64,000 bases of DNA from Macrolepiota albuminosa (GCA_027475525.1 JAMWFC010000117.1:4140183-4204182); one strand, 5' to 3'; counted from the first letter of the stretch, positions 43,741-56,323 are shown. Made by a program: numbers and translations. The notes: generated by a model not told the origin, from the letters alone.

Positions 43741-45972
43741 CTAAGATTTTCTGTGGAAATAATCATTAAGAGTGGTAGGTCGAAGGGATTGAAATTCATT
43801 AAGGCATGTTTGACGCCCAAAGCTAGCAAGAATACCTTCCAACTGACGTGCATATGGTTGGTCCATATCAGATATATACTTCAGAATAGTTGAGGCTGCA
43901 TTGAGTGCATCCCGGTGTGATGGCTTCTCACCAATTACTTCACTGTCATCCACAGTATCACCACCCTTGTTTTCTCTGTTTTGTTCTGCCTTGTGACGTT
44001 CAGCCACTGCTGAAAAAATATCCTTTTCAATCTCCTCCTCATTGGTACCATCTGCAAACATCTTGTTCTCGTCGATAGGGTTGAGTAGTTCATTGATATC
44101 CATTCAGTTATTATGCTGAAGGACTCCACGCTTCTCGAGATGTGACAAAGCATTGATAACTTCAATGTCTGCTGTGTTAACGGTATTTGTTGGCTCTGCA
44201 TTGAGAAGAGATGATACAGGGACAGATGGTGTAAAAGCAGGATCTTCAGCAGTTGTCTGCTTAGGCAAAATACCAGTTTTTTTCCAGCAGTTCCAAATGG
44301 TAGTAGTGTCGACCTCCTTCCATGCAGTATCTGCCATCCGTAAGGCCTCAAGAACATTAAGATTGTATATTTCAGCAGGAGGAATATCACAATCATAGCG
44401 ATCAACAGCACGATTCACAAAGTGAGCACGATAGTGAGCTTTGAAGCAGCGAATAATGCCAGCATCAGCTGGCTGAACATGAGCTGTCAGATTGGGTTTG
44501 AAGTTTTCGACAATGATATTTGTGAGATTATCCGGAGGAATGTGAGCACTGAAATTGTCCTGTAACAGAAGAATATGGCGTCCCTCTTGACGTAACTTGG
44601 CATCCCAATCGCACAACCATTCCTGATACAAGACTGTTGTCATCCAGGCTTTTGCATTGCTCCTCCAGTAGAATCCAAGTTGAGCACCACTCTTCCTTTG
44701 GAAAGCTCGGGGACACTCAGCCTTTCCAATGATTACTGGTGGAAGCTTCTCTGTGCCTGAGGCATTCATTGTAAATGCCAAAGTCAGCCGTTTTTTGTCT
44801 TCTTTGACACCTGACTTTTGCTTTGTTGTGAGACCACGATCAGGTGACATTCTACAGCTGCATGTAAGCTCTTATTTATTAGAAATATGTAAGATACTCA
44901 TGCCCAAAACAATCCAGTTTCATCCATGTTAAAGATATCCTTCAATTGGTATCCATATTTAGCAATCAACTCCCGCAAACGTTGGTGTTCAGTTTCAACA
45001 TCTTGAGGATCTGCAGAGCCAGCCTCTCCATGACGCTTGAAGTTTTTAAGACCACATCGAGTTTTGAAGCGATCTAGCCACCCATTACTGCAGTTTATCC
45101 TTTCATTATCTGGAACTCCAGCAAGATCAGCAAATCGATTCCATTTTGCTCTGAGTACTTCCCCAGAAAGGTCAATCCCATCACACATTGCCTTGTAAAC
45201 CCACAACTCCAGCATCTCATTGACTTCTGGATTCTCGCTCAGTTTTTCCTGCTTTGCATTCCCTGTCTGACCCCGTTCCAAAGCTTCAGCATATCGTTTT
45301 CGAAGCTCGTTTTCTAATTTGAGCCAATCGGAAATTTGTGGTTGAGTGAGCCTCAAGTTAGGATACTTTTCATTCCAATAAATTGCTGTTTTGCTCTGAC
45401 TCGACTTGTTTTTGTAGTGCCAATCCAAGATTTCAATCTTCTGCTTTAACGTTGCATTTTCCTTTTTAGTAAAAACAGGTTTCTTTTCTTTCTTCTCCAC
45501 ATATGGCTTGAAATTGCGATCTTCAGGTCCTGTCAAGTCAATATCTTAGCTTTGAAATGTTTGCAGTATTGATAATGTACAGACTCACGTCGCTTTTTTT
45601 TCAAATCACTATTTGCTTGTAAACCTCCTCCAAGCTCTTTCAGCCACTCAACAATACTTTTTTGTTGTGAATCCATTTGGGCCAACCCATGATCATAGTC
45701 AGATGCCATTTCAAGAAGCTCTACAACCCTTTCTTCATCAACTAGGTTTCCATCATGATCCAACCACATTTCATCGGCATCCGAAATTTTCTCCTTCCTT
45801 GAAATTTGTGCAAGAAGTTCTTGTTTGCGTGGCTCTATCTCTGATTTGAGGTGCAAGATGAAATTTTCTCCTTCCTTGAAATTTGTGCAAGAAGTTCTTG
45901 TTTGCGTGGCTCTATCTCTGATTTGAGGTGCAAGATGCCTATCTTAATGACTTCAAGTGGATTCATTGCCAT
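43741..45972 (-). pseudogene. pogo/Tigger-like DDE transposase (CENP-B type), broken
   Basis: Starts at ATG 45972 (MAMNPLEVIKIG) once the 77-bp duplication at 45783-45936 is discounted. Intron 1 (45530-45588, GTGAGT...GACAG) joins in phase. Then come an N-terminal helix-turn-helix, a CENP-B-type DNA-binding segment (GWLDRFKTRCGLKNF), and the DDE domain: NMDETGLFW (first Asp), LLQDNFSAH (second Asp), QPADAGIIRCFKAHY (third Asp). A second junction near 44850-44900 has no clean GT-AG solution in phase, so an indel is likely. TGA 44106-44104 interrupts the frame before a C-terminal acidic part (MDINELLNPIDENKM) that ends at 43741. The product would cut and rejoin the element at TA sites. Confidence 0.82.
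45783..45936. repeat. 77-bp tandem duplication 12
   Basis: Copies at 45783-45859 and 45860-45936 in exon 1 of the transposase. Confidence 0.95.
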
Positions 45973-46131
45973 TCCAATGAAAGCAGTGACAAGATGCAAT
46001 TTTAATGACAGTGAGTGATAAGGTAAGTTGGGTTAGGGTCTCTTGATCACTTTTGGTGAGGGCTTTGATGGAGCCCTCACCGAAAGTGATCATTTTCTCA
46101 TGCTAACCAGTTTTTAAAATAAATAAATAAA

Positions 46132-46591
46132 TATTTGAATTGGACATGGCATATTGGAGCATAAAACAGGCCTCGCTTATAGTCAGGTGATGTGATATTT
46201 ATGACGTATTATCGGTTATGACCCCTCCGAGACCCATCAATTATCGAGTATCGGAGGTTCGTCAAATTTCCCTGCGAACCAAGTCGGTGGATGTCGGAAA
46301 CCCAATGGTTTGAAGGGGTTATCGGTTATAAGGGTCATTGCTTATGAGAGGTTTGACTGTAAGTATTTGAATTGGACATGGCATGTCGGAGCATGAAACA
46401 GGCCTCGCTTATGGTCAGGTGATGTGATATTTATGACGTTTTATCGGTTATGACCCCTCCGAGACCCATCGATTATCGAGTATCGGAGGTTCGTCAAATT
46501 TCCCTGCGAACCAAGTCGGTGGATGCCGAAAACCCATCGGTTTGAAGGGGTTATCAGTTATAAGGGTCATCGCTTATGAGAGGTTTGACTG
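46132..46591. repeat. 232-bp tandem repeat of the transposon right end
   Basis: 46132-46359 and 46364-46591 are homologous but differ at several positions, so unlike the 77-bp cases this is an old genuine duplication. Each copy ends in a full terminal inverted repeat followed by TA. Confidence 0.85.
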
Positions 46592-47406
46592 TAACAGTTT
46601 AAGCTGCATGTAGTTTAGCCCAGTGTTTAAGCAAGTTGAGATTGTGTCCGAAGACCGTCCATCTCGTACTTGTATACTTTATTGATTTGATGATGACGCC
46701 AGGACGGATGAGTTGCTCGATGTCGGCTGGATGTAAGCACAACCGTTGCTGGCATCAAAAAACTTGCGGGTACCAGACGCCATCGCGAGAGAACGGAAAA
46801 ACAAAAAAAGAAAAAAAAAAGTCAAAAAAAAAAACCCGGCGCACCGGCAGGCCGAAAATTCGCACAACAAGATAATCATCCTTCGAGTTCTCTAAAGAAA
46901 TTAGATACTACTTACATGACATGCGCTCACTTCGGACCCCTATCTAGAGCTTTAGCTTTGACCAAGTAAGCACTCCCACGTAACGAGTAACGAACCTGTA
47001 TTTAATACCATTTTCAACCAAATCCCCTAGTCAACCTTGGCATGTATATGTATCTGTATATCAGTTGTCACTTGTAAACTTTTTATCCATCCCGAAATCC
47101 CGAAAACGACAACAACACCCACACACTCCACCACTATTTCCACCGATTCCCACCTCCAAAGGGGTAGATCAAAGCTCAAGTCAATATCCCACCGGCATAC
47201 AATAGAAAATTTACTTGTCATCAATATAACCTCCAAAGGGGTAGATCAAAGCTCAAGTCAATATCCCACCGGCATACAATAGAAAATTTACTTGTCATCA
47301 ATATAACATCAAACCAGTCACGAGAAAACAAAAGCAGGGAGAGACGTTTTGCCAATTGTACTCATCAAAACCAGGGAACAAAGGACGTTACTAGCCTAAC
47401 CCATTA
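46592..47406. other. No recognisable gene; probable 5' region of element F
   Basis: AT-rich and low-complexity (an A-rich tract at 46795-46835). Contains the 77-bp duplication 13. It should include the leader, and possibly part of the LTR, of the Ty3 element whose gag starts at 47407, but I could not define an LTR. Confidence 0.45.
47152..47305. repeat. 77-bp tandem duplication 13
   Basis: Copies at 47152-47228 and 47229-47305 in non-coding sequence. Confidence 0.95.
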
Positions 47407-47535
47407 TGCAGAACGGATCTGAACCCCTGTCCAATGAATTGGCTGCACTCATTCAGAAGGTAGCAGAAGGATCTGACAGGGCCCGCAAGTATAAGCGAGG
47501 CTCTGAGAAAAGGAGCACTAAAAGCGCTGCCGCAT
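47407..47535 (+). pseudogene. gag: Element F (Ty3/Gypsy) gag, first 43 codons
   Basis: ATG 47407 opens MQNGSEPLSNELAALIQKV and stays open to 47535 (CCGCA, the target duplication of copia D). Joined across D it continues in frame as KSAAATKPITQI at 53774. The start is a typical gag N-terminal helix. Confidence 0.8.
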
Positions 47536-47900
47536 GTTAGAACTAAATACCAGACTTGATGATTTATCTGACAGACGGTGTAAGTTCTGGTCCTCAGTCA
47601 GTATATTCTCGACTATGCTACCTGACAGACGGTGTAAGTTCTAGTCTATCCGGTAGCGTATTAGTTATTTAGGTGACGGAAGTGTAGATCGTTTGACTTA
47701 CCCTCAGTCAGTATATTCTCGACTGAGGGTGTCGGTAGCTAGTGTCCGTATATATATGTGAGGGTAACAATGGAAGTGGCCAGCGTGATATGTGTGATAT
47801 TGGAGAGTCGACAAGTAAGCGAGACAATGGAATGTGTTTCAATGGGAGGAGATAGACACAAACATAGGGTCGATGGTGGCATATTTCCGGGTATCTAACA
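47536..47900 (-). repeat. Copia D 3' LTR
   Basis: 365 bp. Contains CCCTCAGTC...GACTGAGGG (47701-47729), the hairpin also present in copia C. On the minus strand the polypurine tract GGTGAGGAGGAG precedes it (47901-47912). Confidence 0.93.
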
Positions 47901-47965
47901 CTCCTCCTCACCATAAACTCTGGGTTGTGTGTGTCTCCTCCTTGCGTAGGAATCGGTGGCGACCG

Positions 47966-50900
47966 TTAGGTCTGAAGGCCGAGTAGGGAGCGCAGGTGCA
48001 GAAAAATGGGGGTGGATAGAGCTTTCGTAAATATATCTGCGATGTTAAACTTTGTATTGACGTAGCGAATGCAAATGTCGTTGGCTTGAACGCGCTCCTG
48101 GAGGAAGTGGTATTTGATGTCGACGTGCTTGACTCGGGCGTGAAGCGTAGGGTCTTCAGATAGATTGATGGCGGCATTATTATCGCAAAGGATTGGTGTA
48201 GCCTTGTGCATGAGGTCAAATCCAATACCCTTGAGAAGGGTTTGCAGCCACATGCACTCCTGAGCGCTCTCAAACGCGGCCATATATTCAGCCTCGCACA
48301 ATAATGCGGCGACAGATTTCTGTTTTTGTGCTGCCCATGAGATGACACCTGAGCCCAGGCTCCAAGCGTAACCTCTAATACTCCGTTGTGTGTCCAGGCA
48401 GTTAGCCCAGTCAGAGTCGGTGAAGCCAGTAAGTTCGGCTGGGTTCTCGGTGCCTCCCAGGACCAATTTGAGCTCTTGGGTACTCTTGAGGTAGCGCACG
48501 AGCCTGGTGGCCGCTTGCCAGTGAACGTCGGTGTAAGAGTCAACGTATTGGGTTAGTTGTTGTACGGCGTACAAAATGTCGGGGCAGGTGGAGATAGCGA
48601 CATAGAGCAGGCAACCTACAAGGGATCGGTATGGAATCTTTTGGAGTGCGTCAATGTCATCGGGGAAGAGCGATGATCAGTTGACCCGTCAAAGCTTGAG
48701 GCCGGGTTCCATGGGGAGAGAAAGGGGGTGTGCGTTGGATTAGCCGAATTGTTGTATAATTTTGTCTATTAGTGCAGTTTGAGAAAGTCTTACAGTGCGG
48801 TTTTTATGATCCCATTCTATCGCAATGCCAACGACAAACTTGGGGAGGCCCAGATCAGAGATGGTCCAGGTGGAGCTGAGTTGGTCTTTGAAGCGCTTGT
48901 TCTCTTCCTTGCTGGTTGCAATAGATAGGAAGTCGTTGACATGTACCGCTGCTATAACAATACCTGTATTACTTTTTCTGTAGTATACACATGACTCGCA
49001 TGTGAGCCGAGTGAACCCCCAGGATACCATGTTGTCGTTCAACGTCTGATTCCATATGCGGCCTGCCTGCTTCATGCCATACAGACCCCTGAGCAGGCAC
49101 CATACCCAGTCCTCCTTGCCGGGCTCCTTGAATCCTTCAGGCTGTTCCATGTATTGAGTTTTGTTCTCTGGGAGTAGTCCGTACAAAAACGCTGTCTTGA
49201 TGTCAATTTGTGTTGCGTCCCAGCTCTGGGCTGCAGCCAGGTGTAATAAGATTCGCCACGATTCCATACGCGCTGTTGGTGATGTAGTCCTGGTATAGTC
49301 ACATCCATAGACTTGCTCAAATCCTTTAAACACGAGTCGAACTTTGAATCGAACTGCTTTCCTGTTCTCATCACGCTTGATCTTGAAAGCTGGTCTGCCC
49401 CTCCGAACTTTGTGGCCTGGCGGAATCTGTTCACGTGGTATTAGCTTGTAGACGCCCATGTCTCTGAGTGAGTTTAGCTCTTCTCTGTATCCGGCTTCCC
49501 ACTGTTTGGCATGAACTGATGACTTAGCTTCATTCCATGTTTGTGGTTTGTCGCCCAGATCCATGACTTGTGGATCCCCAAGAGATTCTGCCACGGCTAG
49601 TAGGTGTTCAATACTTTCAATGGATGCTAGGTTGGCTATGTTGTAGGCTATGTCGCCGGGGTTGTTTTCTTCTGCCGGTGAGTCTGGACGTGGTTGCTGT
49701 ATGACCAGATTCTCGTCAATCTGCCTGGCATCATCTGGGGCCTCCACCCTGGCGTTGCGTTTCTCAGTTCTCGTCATGCGCAGCCTCTCCCCTGCCTCTC
49801 GTGACTCTTGCATGGTGCGTTCGGTGCGTGTGGTCAGTGGGTCGTCAGGTCTGGCCTTGGCGGTTGGTATGCGGGTACGGCCAGATCGTCGTGGAGGTGC
49901 TACTGCATTGTCATCGCCTTGTCCATCGTGTAACGGGCCGTTTTTTTGTGCTGGTAGAATGGTGGGAGGTTGTGGTTCATTGTCATTGTTTTTGGTGAGG
50001 AATGGTGTAGCTGATGACGTTTTGTGGACGTCACCAATTGTCATCGGTTTGATCACACGGGGTTCCTGTGACTCCGTCATTGTGGGCGCAGGCGCTTGCT
50101 CAGCTGCCTCAGGCCTGGTTGATCCCTCTGTAGGTGCATGGGGGTTGTCGTGTTATTCTAGAAAGCGTATGTGGTATGATTCGTATATTCTTCTTGTCCT
50201 GGGATCATAGCATCTATACCCCTTTGAGTTCCGTGCATAGCCTATCAGAATACATTCAATCCCTCGTGTGTTGACTTTAGGGTTGTGTTGGTGTAGGATG
50301 AGCACAAATGCTCTGCATCCAATTTCTTTCATGTAGGAGTAGTCGGGGACTCGGTCGTACCACAGTTTGAACGGTGTTTTGCCTTTTAAAGACTTGGTTA
50401 TGGTTTTTGCGTGTAGATGAGTGGCCATTAAGTAGAATTTGTCCCATAGATAGTCCGGGCACTTAGCAGCCAATCTTATAGTCTGGGCTTTTCCTTGGAG
50501 GGTACGATGCATCTTTTCGACACACCCCATGTGCTGTGATGTATAGAGAGCACCATATTCGTGTCTCGTGCCTTTAGATGTGAGCCACTCTTTGACTTGG
50601 TGGTTTTTCAGTTCTCCGTCATGTCCAGTGCGGTATATGCCAACCTTCTTTCCGGTTTTGAATTCCCTTTCCTTTTCCCACGCTTGTAGTGCTGCAAACA
50701 CATCTGCTTTCAATTTAAGTGGTATGGACCACGGCATGTTTGTGTAGTCATCAACGAGGTCCATAATATATCTATTTCCGGTATGGGATTGCACATGCAT
50801 TGGACCAGCCAGGTCTATCCAAACTATCTGAAGCTTTTTGACTGCTCTATGCCCCTCCTCCTGCACCTTGGGTACCAATGTTTTCATCTGTTTGCCAAGA

Positions 50901-51732
50901 ATACAGATGTCACATTTGGTTTGTGCAAGGAGGGGGGTCGAGGGCGTACCTGGTAGGAGACCGTTCCGGGCCATGGTGGCAACGACTTGATAGTTGGCAT
51001 GTCCAAGACGCCAGTGCCAGGTGTCAATTTTGACTGGTCGTTGTGCAGCGGTCAGGGCATGTTCAGATAGTGTGTCCTGCAGTTCAATAGTATAGAGGCG
51101 CTTTCCTGGGATCAGGGGGCCTGCAGCTAGTAGGGTCCCGGAGTCTTCGTCTAGGATAGTGACTCCTGACCGACTGAAGGTGATCAGCGCATGCATGCCA
51201 ACAGTTAGAGCCGAGATAGATATGAGCCTGACGGTGGACATGGGAATATACAGGGCATTTTCTAGGTAGATTTCGGTTTGGTTTTGTACTTGTAGTCTGA
51301 TTTGTCCTATGCCAACGGCCTGGATAGATGATCCTCCTACTCCTTTTACCGCACAGGGAGGGATTGGTCGCAGCGTAACAAAGTCAGAGGGGCACGGGGA
51401 AATATGGACCGTGGTGCCTGAGTCCATGTAAAATGGTTTCTCTGTGAGCGAGATGAGTCGAGTATTACTGGAGGGGTTTTCTGGGATAATTGCCATAGTG
51501 GTTAGAATTGTCTCGCAGGTATGTAGGGTCAGGATCGTGTGTGTGTCCCAGTTGATCGTGGCTCATGACTTGTCAGATTCAGCATTGTCGATCGCCATGA
51601 AACCTTCATACTCAAAGAAGTCTGTGGAGCTTGTGGTGACAGTGCCTGCAAACTCAGCGGGCTTGGCGGCTTTGAGCTGAATCTTCTGTAGGTATCGACA
51701 ATGTAGGCCTGGCCATCTAGGCCTTTGACCAC
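47966..51732 (-). pseudogene. pol: Copia D pol: protease, integrase, RT, RNase H, broken
   Basis: Read on the minus strand: protease MDSGTTVH (near 51420), GAG-pre-integrase HWRLGHANY and CDICILGKQ, integrase core WIDLAGP, YRTGHDGEL and GCVEKMHRT (51496-50153), RT (50080-48740) and RNase H (48574-47966; TDSDWANC, CEAEYMAAF, CDNNAAINL). In the RT active site HVNDF stands where copia C has HVDDF: the first catalytic Asp is Asn, a G-to-A change that should abolish activity. Frames are broken between integrase and RT (about 50080-50153) and between RT and RNase H (about 48575-48740). Domain order is that of Ty1/copia. Confidence 0.9.
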
Positions 51733-52723
51733 GATCCCATTCTTGAGAGTCCTGACAGGGTCCCAGTGTGCTCGAGTGGAGGTGGTAAAATGATGCGCTA
51801 GATTATAGCGCTTTGGGGGCTACCTGGCAGACGGTAAGTGTCGTAGTTTAAACAAAGATATTGACAAAAAGACGAGTAGCGCAGCGTATTGTGCCCATAG
51901 GTGGCACTGTAAATGGCGAAGACGAGATAGACGAGGCTAGCGCCCGACTTAGTGATGAAGTCAAAGGAAGCTAGCGCAATTTGAACGCTGAGTGTAACTG
52001 TCTGTGTGCAAGGGGTTACGATTTGTTGTTATATACATGTAAAGTAGCTATTTTATATACTATGCGCTACCGTGTTTGCCAAGATACAAGTCCATCTGCA
52101 GCACTACCTCCTAGCGCCTCTCCTTGTGGTTTCCTCTAACGGCGACCTGTCAACGGCGACCTTTTGCACATGGATGATGGCTACCAATGGCGTTCTGACC
52201 CATGGCGACCAGCGGCAACTCTATATTTGGCTTAGAATTGCATGAGTCTGCTCACTTTTATTATAACTCCAAATGGCCAGGCTGTTTTGGTGTATGGTCA
52301 GAAAATCCTCGACAGATGCTGTGAGTGCTAATGTCAGCGCTACACATTGTACTAGTTCCTGACAGGTCCAGATGTCAGATTTAAGTATATCCAGTGCCGC
52401 CATCATTGATCCTTTTAGACTTCTGATTGAAGTGCCTCGTCAAATGGCAGCGCCTGCTGCTGGCTCCTTCTGGAAGTGATCGGGGTTTAGTTAGAGTCCT
52501 CTCCTGCCATCGTGTTTTATGAGCCTCCTTTGTCCTTGGGATAGGTGAACGGAGTGTGCTGAAGGCTTGGTAGCTAGTGGTTAGGATAAATGTCTAAATC
52601 CTGTAGTCGGTTGCCAGAGCTAGGGCTGCTCTATATTTCCAACTGGTCGCTAGAGTCCTCAGTACGTCAAGTGTTGGTTGGCCTATAATGTCCCTTGATG
52701 CGCTCAGTCCAAGTAGAAGCCTA
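51733..52723 (-). other. Decayed gag C-terminal region of copia D
   Basis: Lies between the recognisable gag N-terminal part and the protease. I see no open frame longer than about 60 codons and no zinc knuckle, so this part has decayed. Multiple CpG losses are likely. Confidence 0.5.
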
Positions 52724-53215
52724 TCAACGGTCGACTAATTCACATATTTTGCGCACGGTGGCATTGATAGGTTTCCCGATTGGTGCATATGTTGAGAGAG
52801 CCTGGCATATAAGCGCGACTTGCTTCACAGGCCCTTCACAATGTGCCCGTGCCTTCAGAGCGTCATAGCATTCCTTCGCCGTGCCATCTGTCTCAAGGCC
52901 TTCCAGTTCCAACTTGGACACTGCAGCGTGGATGACGCCTATGATGAGATTGTTGTTTGAAAGCCAGTTGGCATACGCGTTAGGTTCGGTGAGCGGGTCA
53001 GGCTGGGTGACTAGTCTGCTGAGGTTCTTTTCCGATGCAAAGATGTACTGATCAAGTCCGCTTTGCTGTAGGAAGATTTCCAATTTGGTGGACCATTTCA
53101 TAAACTCCCCTGTGGTTCGGTTGAACAGGGGTTCGGCGGCCAGCCAGTGGGCGTTTGGCTTGGCAAGGCGGATATGAGGGTAGGTAGTATCGGTGGAGAG
53201 TACGGAGGTAGTCAT
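52724..53215 (-). pseudogene. gag: Copia D gag, N-terminal part
   Basis: ATG 53215 opens MTTSVLSTDTTYPHIRLAKP and continues 163 codons (EPLFNRTTGEFMKWSTKLE, ANWLSNNNLIIGVIHAAVS) to TGA 52726-52724. It is homologous to the remnant at 19590-20010. Gag would form the particle; this copy is truncated. Confidence 0.8.
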
Positions 53216-53444
53216 AGAGATAACGGGAAGGGAAGTAGACTGTGTTATGTGACAAGTTTTGAGGGTTTAAACGCGAGATGTTATGTCCCTGCGCATGAAG
53301 ACAAAGTGGCACGCGTAGGTTTTGTCCAGCTGATCGGGGTCAGGGTCCGAGAGCGCCAGGGGTAATATCAGGTCGAGGGGTGGGGATGGCTGTTAGTACC
53401 TTTGCGTGGCCATCAGATGTTTCAGAGAAGTGTGGTGTTTGATA

Positions 53445-53455
53445 GGCCCATAACC
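53445..53455 (-). other. Copia D primer binding site
   Basis: The minus strand reads GGTTATGGGCC directly after the 5' LTR. It is complementary to the initiator tRNA-Met anticodon region, as in Drosophila copia. Confidence 0.75.
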
Positions 53456-53768
53456 TGTTAGAACTAAATACCAGACTTGATGATTTATCTGACAGACGGT
53501 GTAAGTTCTAGTCCTCAGTCAGTATATTCTTGACTACGCTACCTGACAGACGGTGTAAGTTCTAGTCTATCTGGTAGGATATTAGTTATTTAGGTGATGG
53601 AAGTGTAGATTGTTTGACTTACCCTCAGTCAGTATATTTGGAAGTGGCCAGCATGATATGTGTGATATTGGAGAGTCAACAAGTAAGCGAGACAATGGAA
53701 TGCATTTCAATGGGAGGAGATAGACACGAACATAGGGTTGATGGTGGCATATTTCCGGGTATCTAACA
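53456..53768 (-). repeat. Copia D 5' LTR with 52-bp deletion
   Basis: 313 bp. Compared with 47536-47900 it lacks the segment from within the CTCAGTC hairpin to the next TGGAAGTGGCC, which removes one hairpin arm. Confidence 0.92.
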
Positions 53769-56323
53769 CCGCAACCAAGCCAATAACCCAGATCACTACT
53801 AAAAGCACACTGGGATGTGCCTTCGAGAGATTAGGAAAGCGACAGCACCACGAATCATCAGATAGCTCAGATTCTAGCGAGGGATCCGATGGGAACAAAT
53901 CAGATTCTGATTTGAGCTCTGGGTACAGTAGCAATGGAAGCGCAGACAGCAGCCCCAGCGACTCCAGCAGCTCATGGTTGAGATCATCATCTTGATCCCG
54001 TAGATTTTGCTGCCACAGCCGCCGACGTGGACGATTGAAGCACCAACGCAAACTCGTACGACAAACAATCATTAAACCTACTCCTCCTGAGAAGTACAAT
54101 GGTAGGGCCGATATACGGGCATTCTACAAGTTCTTGACTCACGGAACTGCATACATCAAATACGGATACGTAGAAAGCCAACATCAAGTTATGGTGCTGT
54201 CTGAATTCCTGACTGGGAAGGCATACACGTTCTATACCCGCTGTGTGTTGTTGAACCCTGAAAAGTGGAAGTTGAAGAAGTTCTTCACAGAGCTTTTCAA
54301 TTATTGCTTCCCTATAGATTTTTGCAATCAGCAACAAGAGAAATTAAATAGTTTTACTCAGGGAGGTAAATCGGTCCGAGAATACATGGCAGATCTGGAT
54401 GAGATGTTCACCATTGTAGGTGCAGAAAGTAAGCAAGCCAGAGTGGTGAAACTGTTCAATGGTTTCCGACCTTCCCTACGCAAGGCCCTGCTGCGTGAAC
54501 ACATGAACGCTGAATATACTTCCTGGAAGGAAATGGTGCGTGAGGCTGAATATCAGGAACTTGCGGACAATGTAGACATGAAAGATACACCTGATACCGG
54601 TGGAAAATACAAGGGTGGCACATGCAACCAACACCCTTCATCGTGTGATACAGCACAGGAGGAATCCCATAAGTCTAAAAACTCTCACTCAAACACTCGA
54701 GCAAGGAATTTTCAGCCCAAGACAGGCCAAAAGCCCAACCACTCACAGAAAGCCCAGTCGAACCACCACGACGGAAATAACAGTAATCCCAGTGGTAAGA
54801 CTGGACCTCATCCCAAATTGGGAAAGAAGGGACAAGATCAGACAGGCTCATACATGAGTAAAGAAGAAAGAGACGAACTAAGAGCAGCGGGAAAGTGTTT
54901 CCTATGCAGCAAAGAGGGACATTTCGCTCGAAACTGCCCTACCAAAAGCAAGGCCAAGTCTTCTAATGGAAAGCCTCCAGGTTTGAGTGCCTATGGTATC
55001 TGCGTGAACTTGAAACAGACCGAGCAGCTCTGTGCAAATAGCTTGGCTGAAACGACTGAGATGTCCAGAGGAATGATGGGCTGGGGAACCTTCAACACTG
55101 AGTCAGAAGATGTACTATGTAAAAAATATGATAGCGATGGAGACACTATACCAGAGCTACAGTCTGTCTCAGACTCTGAGTCCGAAAGAGACGAAGACCA
55201 TTCCTTCATCCCAGCCCCTCCTGAATGCGGAAGGCCAGGAAGAACTAATCAATATATTGACGATGCCTTCGAGGACGTATTATATGGACCTCCTAAGGCC
55301 TTCCTGCGGATATACGAATATCCGGTTGAAGACGCATACAAGAAGATTGCGCTCATTGATATGAAGACCGAGCGCCAGTATTTGGGCGATGCTGCATGCA
55401 ATAAGTTAGAGGAAATGCTAGAATCTATGCAACCTTACCCCGGTGATCCGCTAAATGTATTGCAATTCAGGGGCAGACAATTTAGGGCGAGATCCATATC
55501 TCATGATGAGATCCTAGTCCAAGATAAAGTCTTCGATGTATTTGCGGTACTCAATCGAGCAGCCATGTTAAAAGCAACCTTTGTGATCAGAGACTGGTAT
55601 GCAAAGATATGCCATGGACAGATTGGGGCACCATACACACAGAGATCATTCTACCAGACGTGCCTAATTGCGGAAGTATATTCCTGGAATGCTCACCGAA
55701 CATTGGAAGTAGGCGCACCTTACTCCTGGGACAAACCAGGACGAACAAGGCAGTATCACCGATTTGAGGTCCTGCCTGATGAACACATCTATATGGTATA
55801 TGACTGACACCTTGGACTTAAGACCGAGATTGAGGCCCATAATCTAAAGAACCCATTATTCAACATAAGGGGGTGGTACAGCAAACAACTGACCAGATCT
55901 TTTCAGAAGATTGCTGATGAAGCCAAACCAACGGCTCATGACTCCCATTATCACCTTGAGTGTCTATTTGAGCAGTCAGCCCCGCACAAAAAACCAGACC
56001 ACGCACCTGAACTGGAAATGATCCGTGCTTGGGCCTCAGCATACAATCGTGTCCGGTTGGAAATAGATAATGGACAACTAAAAGTGCTAGAACTGAACGG
56101 TCAGCAGATCTCTGCAGGCACCTATCCGGCAATACAACAAAACACCGCCTCAGTCAGAGACCCCTCGAGAATGGTACCCAAACCGTTGGTTGTAGTAGTC
56201 AGCATTAATGGACATCCGGCCAGAGCACTTATAGACTCTGGTTCCCTGGGAGACTTCATGTCCAGCACAATTACCCAACAACTTAACATCAAGAAAAGAG
56301 AACTTACCTCCCCTGTACCTGTC
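53769..56323 (+). pseudogene. gag-pro: Element F gag and protease start, broken and truncated
   Basis: Ser/Asp-rich N-terminal segment (53860-53995), TGA 53993-53995 (expected CGA), then the gag core (PPEKYNGRADIRAFYKFLTH, EFLTGKAYTFYTR, MADLDEMFTIVGAE), a Lys/Asn/Gln-rich linker and a canonical CX2CX4HX4C knuckle CFLCSKEGHFARNC near 54897. The same frame passes TGA 55805-55807 into a protease with IDSGSLGDFMSS (near 56230). It stops at 56323, where the LTR of E4 begins after PVPV. The rest of F should lie to the right of E4/E5, outside the window. Confidence 0.85.

Larger units (their letters stand above)
43580..46591 (-). mobile_element. pogo/Tigger-like DNA transposon with doubled right end
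   Basis: The left terminus is CAGTCAAACCTCT at 43580, preceded by TA. The inverse AGAGGTTTGACTG ends at 46359 and again at 46591, each followed by TA, the target of the Tc1/mariner superfamily. The terminal regions also carry subterminal TTATAACCGAT/ATCGGTTATAA words. A DDE transposase lies on the minus strand. The right 228 bp are present twice, 232 bp apart, with several base differences. Confidence 0.85.
47536..53768 (-). mobile_element. Copia D: old Ty1/copia retrotransposon inside element F
   Basis: LTRs at 47536-47900 (365 bp) and 53456-53768 (313 bp), TGTTAGAACT to GTATCTAACA. Perfect 5-bp target duplication CCGCA (47531-47535, 53769-53773). The right LTR lacks a 52-bp block and the two differ by about 14 substitutions by my count, nearly all at CpG/TpG/CpA. 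Coding regions are on the minus strand and broken. Much older than copia C. Confidence 0.93.
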
